Position numbers and translations under genes: made by a program. Shown one piece after another: positions 43,999 to 51,651 of a DNA stretch of 64,000 nt (position 1 is its first letter; each line of letters starts with the position of its first letter). The DNA lies in assembly GCA_947629925.1 (NCBI GenBank), contig CANRFO010000009.1, positions 1-64,000 of the forward strand. Reading direction: 5' to 3'. Below the pieces are notes generated by a model. That model was given only the letters and a program-made list of their open reading frames with translations. It ran no database searches and was not told the DNA's origin. This DNA comes from an uncultured Ruminiclostridium sp. Its GTDB lineage: Bacteria > Bacillota > Clostridia > Oscillospirales > Ruminococcaceae.

Positions 43999-44884
43999 AG
44001 AGGTCGCAAAAAGTGTTTTTGAGAAGAGCGAAAAATATTTTGAACATAGAAAAAAATGCATGAGAATTGTTAAAACGGTGACGATCTCTCTGTCATGCCT
44101 TATTCTGGGAGTAACCGCCGTATCCGCAGCGGCTGCGCTGAAGACTCCCTATAATGTGCCTGAAGAAAGTATTTTGTCCGAATATACCGCGATTTCCTCA
44201 CAGTCAGACACGGCGGATATTACTGTTACTTCTGAAGATAGTACAGACACAGAAGAAAACAATGCCGAAGTAACCGAATATACGGAAGATCCCGATATTG
44301 CCGTGGATACAGGCGAGCCTGTCCCACCTGTGGAAACTTCCGTAAATGAAGACCTTGAATGGCTTACACCTGAGGAAATATCTTTTGACACCAACGGCGG
44401 AGGTTTCGGCGTCAACAGTCCGTTTCTTATTGCTTATAACGGAGCGCTTTATGTGGGCTATGATCCTGAAGACGAAAAAACAGACCGATATTATGCGCTT
44501 ACAGGTGATATGGTACAATTATCCGAGCGGTATAACACCCCCGCATATGCTGTGAAAGATGAGCCGAATCTTATAGGAGTATTTTTCAATTTCGGAGTAT
44601 CGGAATACAGACGTCTTTTCACCTGTCAGTTTGATTTGGACGGAGTTAATTATGAAATATCATACAGCCCTATCAAGGACATAGATCTCACCTGCGGTGA
44701 AAAGGTTCTGGAAACAGATGATTATACGGTATTTGAAGCACTTGATATGCAAGGAGAGCCGATACAGGGAAAATATCTTGTAAATCTTTTTCCTTTGATA
44801 CAAGCGGAATTACCGAACTTGTTTAATGAAGCTGAAAAAGAAACTTACTCAGACATATGGTGGGTAGCTGTTCCCACCGAATAA
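43985..44884 (+). CDS. Putative membrane anti-sigma factor
   Basis: A 299-residue protein. Residues 1-25 are a short cytoplasmic segment (MKNYEEVAKSVFEKSEKYF), far shorter than an ordinary zinc anti-sigma domain. One membrane helix (about 28-48, ending in an Ala-rich stretch) follows, then a Ser/Thr/Glu/Asp-rich spacer (about 55-115) and a globular extracellular domain. The start at 43985 overlaps the sigma gene. The role as anti-sigma is inferred from overlap and topology; the extracellular domain is not recognised and may be the sensor. Confidence 0.7.
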   Translation: MKNYEEVAKSVFEKSEKYFEHRKKCMRIVKTVTISLSCLILGVTAVSAAAALKTPYNVPEESILSEYTAISSQSDTADITVTSEDSTDTEENNAEVTEYTEDPDIAVDTGEPVPPVETSVNEDLEWLTPEEISFDTNGGGFGVNSPFLIAYNGALYVGYDPEDEKTDRYYALTGDMVQLSERYNTPAYAVKDEPNLIGVFFNFGVSEYRRLFTCQFDLDGVNYEISYSPIKDIDLTCGEKVLETDDYTVFEALDMQGEPIQGKYLVNLFPLIQAELPNLFNEAEKETYSDIWWVAVPTE

Positions 44885-44899
44885 GACGGAAATAAGACT

Positions 44900-44932
44900 G
44901 TGAGGGAGTCTGTAAAGGCTCCTTCACTTTTT
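44900..44932 (+). terminator. Terminator of the sigma/anti-sigma operon
   Basis: Stem GTGAGGGAG/CTCCTTCAC (one G-U pair), 10-nt loop, followed by TTTTTG. Confidence 0.75.
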
Positions 44933-44978
44933 GATATTGATCTGATGCTGTTCTCTGTCATGAATTTGACGTACAGTT

Positions 44979-45779
44979 TTAGATATTTTTATTCATGCTT
45001 CCCATTTTATAACCGCCCAGATCCAATGTTACATAAGTGAACCCAAGCTCCTGAAAATAGTTATTCAGCTCATCTGCGGCGTTGATTATCTTCCCGAATT
45101 CCGCAGGCTCCACTTCAATACGGGCGATCTTTCCGTGTATCCTTACCCTGACCTGATGAAATCCCATATCAAGAAGTTTTTGCTCCGCCTTATCCACCAT
45201 TCTCAGTTTTTCCTCAGTAATAGTCTCTCCGTAAACAAATCTTGAAGCAAGGCAGGCGAAGGATTGCTTATCCCATGTTGAAAGCCCCATTTCCTTTGAT
45301 AAAGCCCTGATATCCGCTTTTGAAAGTCCTGCTTCTCTGAGTGGGCTTTTTATGCCGAGTTCTGCAACCGCCGTAAGTCCCGGGCGGTAGTCCCCGTTAT
45401 CATCAAGGTTAGAACCTTCCGCAACATATTCGATACCGTTTTCCGCCGCTATTTTCTTTATTTTTGTAAAAAGCTCCCGCTTGCACAGGTAGCAGCGGTT
45501 TTTGGGATTTTGCGCAAAGCCTTCGATAGAAAGCTCCTCTGATTCCACAATGATATGACGTATTCCTTCCTTTTTGCAGAAGCTCTTTGCTTCGTTCAGC
45601 TCCCTTTGCGGAAATGAACAGGAGCAGGCTGTGACTGCGATCGCTTTATCTCCAAGCAAATCATGTGCTGTTTTAAGCAGGAATGTAGAATCTACGCCTG
45701 ATGAAAACGCCACTGCAACGCTTCCCAGCCCTTTTATATACTCACAGAGATTTTGCTGTTTCTGATTCAAAGTATCCAT
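44979..45779 (-). CDS. larE: ATP-dependent sulfur transferase LarE
   Basis: PP-loop enzyme that adds sulfur to pyridinium dicarboxylate for the nickel-pincer cofactor of lactate racemase and relatives. The 266-residue chain has the ATP pyrophosphatase loop VAFSSGVDSTFLLK, NRCYLCKRELF and QSFACLASRF. The CxxC plus third Cys pattern fits the cluster-type LarE that carries [4Fe-4S], rather than the sacrificial single-Cys type; this is my inference. larA, larB and larC are absent from the window. Confidence 0.9.
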   Translation of the reverse strand: MDTLNQKQQNLCEYIKGLGSVAVAFSSGVDSTFLLKTAHDLLGDKAIAVTACSCSFPQRELNEAKSFCKKEGIRHIIVESEELSIEGFAQNPKNRCYLCKRELFTKIKKIAAENGIEYVAEGSNLDDNGDYRPGLTAVAELGIKSPLREAGLSKADIRALSKEMGLSTWDKQSFACLASRFVYGETITEEKLRMVDKAEQKLLDMGFHQVRVRIHGKIARIEVEPAEFGKIINAADELNNYFQELGFTYVTLDLGGYKMGSMNKNI

Positions 45780-45905
45780 TTTGACATTCCTTTGTAATTT
45801 TCTGATAATATTATAATTCTTTTTCTTTCAAAAAGCAAGCCCCGCTGTCGGATAAAATAGCGCTGCTTATATTTTATAAAGTTGTAAAAAATTTCTTTTT
45901 TTCCC

Positions 45906-45934
45906 TTGACAAGCAATCTTCAAAAGAGTATAAT
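45906..45934 (+). promoter_or_regulatory. Consensus promoter of tRNA-Arg
   Basis: Perfect TTGACA (45906-45911), 17 bp, TATAAT (45929-45934), 29 bp before the tRNA. Confidence 0.85.
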
Positions 45935-45963
45935 GTAATAGTGTCCCGCAAGAAAAGGTAAAT

Positions 45964-46040
45964 GCGCCAATAGCTCAGCTGGATAGAGTGACTGGCTACG
46001 AACCAGTAGGTCGGGGGTTCGAATCCCTCTTGGCGTGCCA
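45964..46040 (+). tRNA. tRNA-Arg (anticodon ACG)
   Basis: Acceptor GCGCCAA/TTGGCGT (terminal G-U), D arm, anticodon stem CTGG/CCAG with loop CTACGAA (ACG, read as ICG), T arm GGGGGTTCGAATCCCTC, discriminator G and encoded CCA. Confidence 0.95.
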
Positions 46041-46058
46041 GTGGCATAACACCGAATC

Positions 46059-46140
46059 AAATACGCTCCCAATCCATGGGAGCGTATTTTTCGTTAATTG
46101 CCAAAATCTTTTTTCACGATATCGCAGCAGATGAGCCGCT
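46059..46140 (+). repeat. tRNA-tail repeat, copy D (after tRNA-Arg)
   Basis: Hairpin ATACGCTCCC/GGGAGCGTAT (46061-46087) with TTTTT, then block TTGCCAAAATCTTTTTTCAC plus GATATCGCAGCAG. The stretch from 46141 to 46386 is A+T-rich and carries only the promoter of the next gene. Confidence 0.7.
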
Positions 46141-46301
46141 TCAATAACTCCCACAATGGAAATTCACCATTTGAAGAAACTCTTGAATACTACTAACGAC
46201 AGGTGTTTCATTAAAATTTCTTAACTTGATAAATATATTGTTGATTTTAAACAAATTTTAAGGCTTTATTTTAGATTTTTCTACAAATAAATTGTATTTC
46301 A

Positions 46302-46330
46302 TTTACTTTTATAAAAAAATGTGATAAAAT
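46302..46330 (+). promoter_or_regulatory. Candidate promoter of the diguanylate cyclase gene
   Basis: TTTACT (46302-46307), 17 bp, TAAAAT (46325-46330). Confidence 0.5.
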
Positions 46331-46386
46331 ACTTAATGGATTATAGTATATTCAACCCATCAATTTTAATAAAATGGAGACCATTG

Positions 46387-48345
46387 ATGAAAATTAGAAC
46401 AACATTTATTCTCGCATTGTCATTTTTCTCGCTTTCATCCATAATTGCCTACTCGGTATTCAGCTCCATAAATATGAACGGAAGCGCTGAACGTCAGTAT
46501 GAGCGTTTATATTCCGATATCGCGACCAGCGAAGGAAAGAATGTAACGGAATACGTTAAAAGTGTTGCCGGTACATCGTCAGTACTTGCTTCAGACACAG
46601 CTCTTACCGATTTTAATATGAGTGACAGCGGTGAAATGTCCACAGCGTTGGAAACGGCTGAGACATACATAAACAGTGCTACCGGAATTAAAAGGATAGT
46701 TTTTCTTGACAGTTCCGATTCTCTTGTGGGAAGTACGGAAAGCGGCTACGAATTGTCATATACTGATGAACAAATGGATACCGTTACAAGCGGCGGTGCA
46801 TACATCAGCCCGATATACAGCGACGAAAGCGATGGTCGTAAAGCCACAGGCGAATATGAGATCGCAGTATTCAACAAATTAAGTGACAGAACCATCGGCG
46901 TTTATTTTTCAAGCGATGCGTTCAATACGATAGTAAAATCAGGTAATTTCCCCACTAACGGTCGTGTTATATTTGTTGACGGACTCGGCAATATAATTGA
47001 TGATACCACATATGCAGGGCTTCTCTCGGATACAGGAGGAAGAGGCGAGTATGCTACTATTTATAATGCAGTATACAACGACAACTCTTTGCTCTCTACT
47101 CCTCAGAATTTTGAAATAGGAAGAAATCCCCGCATCTCCTATACTGTAAAGGCTTCGGGTTCGGATTGGTATGCGGCTTCAATGGCTGAAGTTGATAAAG
47201 CTTATGCTTACTCGTCCGGCGCGGTTGGAAGCCTTGTGGGTGTTGTAGTTGCAGTATCTGTTATATTTATCGTCTTTAACGTAATTGCCATTATTCTGAT
47301 CACCAAACCTTTGGCAGTGATTGAAGAAACTCTTGTAAAGATCCACCGCGGCGACCATGATTCAAGAATTGATATAAATTCAAATAATGAATACGGCGAG
47401 ATCTCTACCGCATTCAATAACCTTATTGATAATGTAGTTGTAAGTGAACGACGTTATCGTACTATTGTTGAAATGGCTGATGACATTGTATTTGAGTGGA
47501 ATCTGAAAACAAATAACGTTATTTTCTCCAATAACTTTAATAAGAAGTTCAGTTACCGTGCTACTTCCGACCACTTCAGCGACAGCTTCTTCCTTAAAGG
47601 AAAAGTTCATCCCGAAGACAACGACCGTTATCGTAACGATCTTGCCAAACTGGAACAGGGCGTAGATTTCAAGGATAATCAATATCGCTGGAAGAATATC
47701 TACGGAGATTACATCTGGGTATCAGTAAAAACATCTACCATTCGTGACTCTGACAACAATCCTGTTAAGGTCATCGGTGTTCTTTCTGACGTTGACCGTG
47801 CTAAGAAGGGCGAAATGAAGCTTATTCAGCAGGCAAGATTTGATGCTCTTACAGGCGTTTATAACCGTGAGACCATTGAAAATGTCATCGACAACGAGAT
47901 CCATAAGGTAGCCGACGGAAACGACGGATTTGCGATACTTTTTGTTGATATCGACGACTTTAAGATATACAATGACCTTTACAGCCATGCGACAGGCGAT
48001 CAGGTGCTGAAGTTTGTTACTGATTCTATTGGCGAGATAATTGAGGATTACGGTTTCATCGGTCGTTACGGCGGAGACGAATTTATTGTATGTATCCGCA
48101 ATACGTCTACAAATGTTCCTCAGCGTGTTGCTCAGGATATTTTGACTAAGCTGAAAGCAGGATTTGTCTGTGACAGCGACGCAAGATTGTCAGTAAGTGT
48201 CAGCATAGGAATTTATATGGTCAATTCCGCTGACAAGAGCGTAGATGAAATAATTTCTATTGCCGACGATGCCATGTACAACATCAAGAAAAACGGAAAG
48301 TCAAGCTTCGGCGTGGTAATAGATGAAAGTTCCAATAATTCATAA
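46387..48345 (+). CDS. Membrane diguanylate cyclase (sensor-HAMP-PAS-GGDEF)
   Basis: Makes cyclic di-GMP. The 652-residue chain has an N-terminal membrane helix (about 6-28), an extracellular Cache-like sensor (about 30-280), a second helix (about 284-306), HAMP, a PAS domain (about 360-480, with the PAS_3-type FKDNQYRWKNIYGDYIWVSV split over it) and a C-terminal GGDEF domain with RYGGDEFIV at about 560-568. The RxxD inhibitory site is not seen at its usual place before GGDEF. The ATG at 46387 follows GGAG; the frame's earlier ATGs overlap the promoter. No EAL or PilZ partner is nearby. Confidence 0.92.
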   Translation: MKIRTTFILALSFFSLSSIIAYSVFSSINMNGSAERQYERLYSDIATSEGKNVTEYVKSVAGTSSVLASDTALTDFNMSDSGEMSTALETAETYINSATGIKRIVFLDSSDSLVGSTESGYELSYTDEQMDTVTSGGAYISPIYSDESDGRKATGEYEIAVFNKLSDRTIGVYFSSDAFNTIVKSGNFPTNGRVIFVDGLGNIIDDTTYAGLLSDTGGRGEYATIYNAVYNDNSLLSTPQNFEIGRNPRISYTVKASGSDWYAASMAEVDKAYAYSSGAVGSLVGVVVAVSVIFIVFNVIAIILITKPLAVIEETLVKIHRGDHDSRIDINSNNEYGEISTAFNNLIDNVVVSERRYRTIVEMADDIVFEWNLKTNNVIFSNNFNKKFSYRATSDHFSDSFFLKGKVHPEDNDRYRNDLAKLEQGVDFKDNQYRWKNIYGDYIWVSVKTSTIRDSDNNPVKVIGVLSDVDRAKKGEMKLIQQARFDALTGVYNRETIENVIDNEIHKVADGNDGFAILFVDIDDFKIYNDLYSHATGDQVLKFVTDSIGEIIEDYGFIGRYGGDEFIVCIRNTSTNVPQRVAQDILTKLKAGFVCDSDARLSVSVSIGIYMVNSADKSVDEIISIADDAMYNIKKNGKSSFGVVIDESSNNS

Positions 48346-48362
48346 CATATGAACAAAAATAT

Positions 48363-48396
48363 AAAAAGCGTTACGTTTTTCGTAACGCTTTTTCTT
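48363..48396. terminator. Terminator between the GGDEF gene and spoIIID
   Basis: Perfect 13-bp stem AAAAAGCGTTACG/CGTAACGCTTTTT with loop TTTTT. The A- and T-rich ends let it act on both strands. Confidence 0.85.
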
Positions 48397-48693
48397 TTAT
48401 TTTTCCTGTTCTCTTAACTCACTGTACTTCTTTTTTGTAGCCATGCCGCCTCTGATATGCCGTTCCTGCTTATTTTTTTCCAGAACTTCCTTGACCTGTT
48501 TTTGTAAAGTCGGATTTACCTTTTCAAGCCTTGATGTTATATCCTGATGAACTGTGCTTTTGCTGATCCCGAAAACTTTTGCGGCACTTCGTACAGTTGC
48601 GCCGTTATCTACGATATACTTTCCGAGGCTTACGCATCTTTCTTGTTTTGTTCCGAATTCCTGAACCATAGACGTATTTACCTGTTGTGACAT
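48397..48693 (-). CDS. spoIIID: Sporulation transcriptional regulator SpoIIID
   Basis: DNA-binding regulator of mother-cell genes during sporulation. The 98-residue protein has the SpoIIID core SLGKYIVDNGATVRSAAKVF, ISKSTVHQDIT helix-turn-helix, LEKVNPTLQKQVKEVL and the C-terminal basic RHIRGGMATKKKYSE. The start at 48693 follows AAAGGGG by eight bases; the longer frame has no site. Its presence points to a spore-forming ancestry even if the strain does not sporulate. It is divergent from the P-type ATPase. Confidence 0.93.
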   Translation of the reverse strand: MSQQVNTSMVQEFGTKQERCVSLGKYIVDNGATVRSAAKVFGISKSTVHQDITSRLEKVNPTLQKQVKEVLEKNKQERHIRGGMATKKKYSELREQEK

Positions 48694-48855
48694 TGTTTCG
48701 CCCCTTTGCATAATATTTCGGTCTTTAAATTTATATGCAGCGAAATTACTTATCATTACAACCCTTTTAATAAAGCCTGCTTTGTACAAGTCTATTTTTA
48801 CTTCTTTTAACATATTCATTGTAAAAAGGACAAGGCAGGAAAGGATTGATTTATA

Positions 48856-51363
48856 ATGAAAGGACCACATATCGGACTTACATCAGAGCAGGCAGAAGCG
48901 TTATTAAAGCAAAACGGGCTTAATTCTATTGAAGAAAAAAAGAAAAATCCCGCTGTAAAAATGTTTTTGGGACAGTTCAAAGATGTCATGGTAATGATTC
49001 TTCTTGCGGCAACGGTGGTTTCAGTAGTAATGGGTGAGATATACGACGCTCTTACTATAATGATTATAGTGGTGATAAATGCCGTAATGGGTTTTATACA
49101 GGAATATCGCACCGAAAAAACGCTTGAAACGATAAAATCAATGGCTGCGCCTACTGCACGCGTTTATCGCGACGGAAATCTTATCACTTTGCCGGCCGAA
49201 CAGCTTGTAAAAGGTGACGTGATTGCTTTGGAAGCGGGAGATAAAGTACCCGCTGACTGCAGGATACTTGACTGTATGTCTTTGCAGTGTAACGAAGCTG
49301 TGCTTACAGGAGAAAGTCTACCTGTATCTAAATCGGTTTCACCTGTCAAAGAAGGAGAACTTAATCAATCAGGCGCAGTTTATATGGGTACTGTTGTAAC
49401 AAAGGGTCATTGTACTGCCGAAATATATGCTACGGCGAGATCCACTCAAATGGGAATGGTATCAGGAATGCTGGGAGATATAGAAGAAGAAAAAAGTCCG
49501 CTTCAGAAAAGATTAGGCGAACTTGGGAAAATAATAGGGATCGCTTGTGCTGTTATTTGCATAGTAGTAAGCGCTATCGGGATTTTTCGCGGTCATGAGA
49601 TTTTTGATATGCTGTTTGTTGGGATTACCCTTGCAGTAGCCGCTATTCCTGAAGGACTTCCCGCAACGGTCACTATCGCCCTTGCGCTTGCCGTCAGGCG
49701 CATATATAAACAAAAAGCTTTAGTAAACAAGCTTCATTCCGTTGAAACTCTCGGCTGTGCAAATATAATCTGTACCGATAAAACAGGCACGCTTACAACC
49801 AACAAAATGACAGTGGTAGAAACATATGCAGACGGTAAAGCCGAAAAAAAGCTTTCTGCATCGGATAAACCGTCAAGAATGCTTTTTATCTGCGGAGCGC
49901 TTTGCAATAATTCAGACGGAGCAAATGGCGACCCGACTGAAATCGCTCTGATAAATTCAGCTAAAGCCGCTGACGTTAATTACGCAGGTTATGTAAGAAT
50001 AAATGAAGTCCCGTTTGAAAGCGGCACACGCTTTATGGAGGTAACTGTAAAATCCCCCGCTGGTGAAACCATTGATTTTATGAAGGGAGCCACAGACGTT
50101 GTACTTTCAAAATGTTCATTGATATTGACATCGTCAGGTGTAAGAACAATATCCTCTCTTGATAAGAAAAATATAATATCCGCTATGGAAAAAATGACGG
50201 CTAAAGCTTTGCGGATCCTTGCATTTGCGTTTAAACCGCTTTCTTCAAATGGATATATCTTTATAGGTCTTCAGGGAATGGAAGACCCTTTAAGACCTGA
50301 GATAAAGGCTGCAATAAGAAAATGCGGCCGTGCAGGTATAAGAGTTATAATGCTGACAGGCGATCATATAAATACCGCTGTTGAAATCGCTTCTCAGGCA
50401 GGAATAATGAAAAAGGGAAACACCGCTATTACAGGCGCTCAACTTTCTGCCATGTCGGATGTACAACTCACACAGGCACTTAAAACCGCATCGGTTTTCG
50501 CAAGAGTGAGTCCTGCTGATAAATTGCGTATTGTAAAAGCCTTAAAAGCTCAGGGGAATATCGTAGCCATGACAGGTGACGGTGTAAATGATGCTCCTGC
50601 CGTAAAAGAGGCGGCAATAGGAGTAGCAATGGGAAAAGGCGGTACGGATGTGACCAGAGAAGCGGCAAAACTTGTATTGCTGGACGATAATTTCGCTACT
50701 CTTGTCAATGCTGTTGAGCAGGGAAGAACGGTATATTCAAACATCAGGAAATTTATACGTTATATGCTGTCATGTAATATAGGCGAAGTGTTCACAATGT
50801 TATTTGCCATGATAATGGGACTGCCTGTGGTACTTTTGCCTATTCATCTTTTGCTTGTGAATCTCGTGACGGACGGACTTCCCGCTATCGCTCTCGGAAT
50901 GGAACCTGCTGATGAGGATATAATGTCAAAACCTCCTCGCTCTCCGTCGGAAAGCATTTTTGCAGGAGGAATGCTGTTAAAGATAATTGCTCGCGGCTTG
51001 CTTATCGGAGCAGTATCGATCTTTTCGTTCGTTATTCCTTTTAACGCAGGAGACCTCGCTGCTGCCAGAACTTCTGTTCTTATAACCCTCAGCCTTTCTC
51101 AGCTTATTTTTGTATTTGAGTGTAAAAACGAATCCCGCGGAATATTTAACGCACATTACTGTTCAAATCCGAAGCTCATTCCCGCTGTACTGATAAGCTT
51201 ATTTGTAACGCTTGCCGTGGTTTTTATCCCTCAGCTCGCAGCTATATTCAGCACGGTTCCTCTTACATTTGAACAGCTTTTTATCTCGTTTGCAGCTGCG
51301 TTTGCAGTTCCGTTTATTGTTGGATTATGGAAATTGCTTGTTTCAGGAAACGACACAGAATAA
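48856..51363 (+). CDS. P-type cation-transporting ATPase, Ca2+ type (P2A)
   Basis: ATP-driven efflux pump. At 835 residues it lies in the range of bacterial PacL/LMCA1-type calcium pumps. Visible motifs are the actuator loop VLTGESLPV, the phosphorylation site CTDKTGTLTTN, the hinge MTGDGVNDAPAV, the ion-binding helix-4 motif IPEGLPATV and helix-6 NLVTDGLPAIALG. The combination of PEGLP and an Asp in helix 6 indicates a single Ca site or Mn as the alternative. AAAGGA precedes the ATG by ten bases. Confidence 0.93.
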   Translation: MKGPHIGLTSEQAEALLKQNGLNSIEEKKKNPAVKMFLGQFKDVMVMILLAATVVSVVMGEIYDALTIMIIVVINAVMGFIQEYRTEKTLETIKSMAAPTARVYRDGNLITLPAEQLVKGDVIALEAGDKVPADCRILDCMSLQCNEAVLTGESLPVSKSVSPVKEGELNQSGAVYMGTVVTKGHCTAEIYATARSTQMGMVSGMLGDIEEEKSPLQKRLGELGKIIGIACAVICIVVSAIGIFRGHEIFDMLFVGITLAVAAIPEGLPATVTIALALAVRRIYKQKALVNKLHSVETLGCANIICTDKTGTLTTNKMTVVETYADGKAEKKLSASDKPSRMLFICGALCNNSDGANGDPTEIALINSAKAADVNYAGYVRINEVPFESGTRFMEVTVKSPAGETIDFMKGATDVVLSKCSLILTSSGVRTISSLDKKNIISAMEKMTAKALRILAFAFKPLSSNGYIFIGLQGMEDPLRPEIKAAIRKCGRAGIRVIMLTGDHINTAVEIASQAGIMKKGNTAITGAQLSAMSDVQLTQALKTASVFARVSPADKLRIVKALKAQGNIVAMTGDGVNDAPAVKEAAIGVAMGKGGTDVTREAAKLVLLDDNFATLVNAVEQGRTVYSNIRKFIRYMLSCNIGEVFTMLFAMIMGLPVVLLPIHLLLVNLVTDGLPAIALGMEPADEDIMSKPPRSPSESIFAGGMLLKIIARGLLIGAVSIFSFVIPFNAGDLAAARTSVLITLSLSQLIFVFECKNESRGIFNAHYCSNPKLIPAVLISLFVTLAVVFIPQLAAIFSTVPLTFEQLFISFAAAFAVPFIVGLWKLLVSGNDTE

Positions 51364-51415
51364 AAATCTTTTGTACAGCCACCCGTTATTAACCTTCGGC
51401 ATATATTATTATGGA

Positions 51416-51512
51416 GCAGGGAATCCCGTAGGTGAGGGCGGAGGGTAATGCTTTGCATTCATGAAGAGCCACAGCCACCCAAGGAATTTGGGACTTACCT
51501 GCTTTATATAAA
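51416..51512 (+). other. Foldable 3' region of the P-type ATPase transcript
   Basis: GCAGG (51416-51420) can pair with CCTGC, and TCCC with GGGA, closing a region that contains a perfect hairpin AATGC-TTT-GCATT near 51450. ACAGCCACCC occurs twice (about 51374 and 51471). It looks like a structured RNA but matches no class I can name. The rest of the 288-bp gap holds the terminator and promoter listed separately. Confidence 0.35.
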
Positions 51513-51517
51513 AATGT

Positions 51518-51547
51518 CCCGACGGGATCACCCGTCGGGGCTTTTTT
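51518..51547 (+). terminator. Terminator downstream of the P-type ATPase
   Basis: Perfect 9-bp stem CCCGACGGG/CCCGTCGGG with loop ATCA, followed by GCTTTTTT. Confidence 0.88.
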
Positions 51548-51550
51548 ATC

Positions 51551-51641
51551 TTGCGGCAAAATATAAATTGTTGTATAATTGTTAAAAGTTATCCAACCTT
51601 TTATTTGTAAAATACACTTATTATATGCAAACCGGTTGCAA
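51551..51641 (+). promoter_or_regulatory. Promoter and candidate operator of the sigma-like gene
   Basis: TTGCGG (51551-51556), 17 bp, TATAAT (51574-51579). Further downstream, TGCAAACCGGTTGCA (51626-51640) is a near-perfect palindrome around CCGG, resembling LacI-family operators. It abuts the AAGGGG ribosome binding site, so a bound repressor would block elongation or initiation. Confidence 0.5.
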
Positions 51642-51651
51642 GGGGTAATAA

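Noticed and set aside
51409-51512. Cobalamin riboswitch
   Set aside because: GGGAATCC, GGGCGG and GCCAC recall the B12 core, but the order, the spacing and the B12-box are wrong, and it lies behind, not before, a transporter gene.
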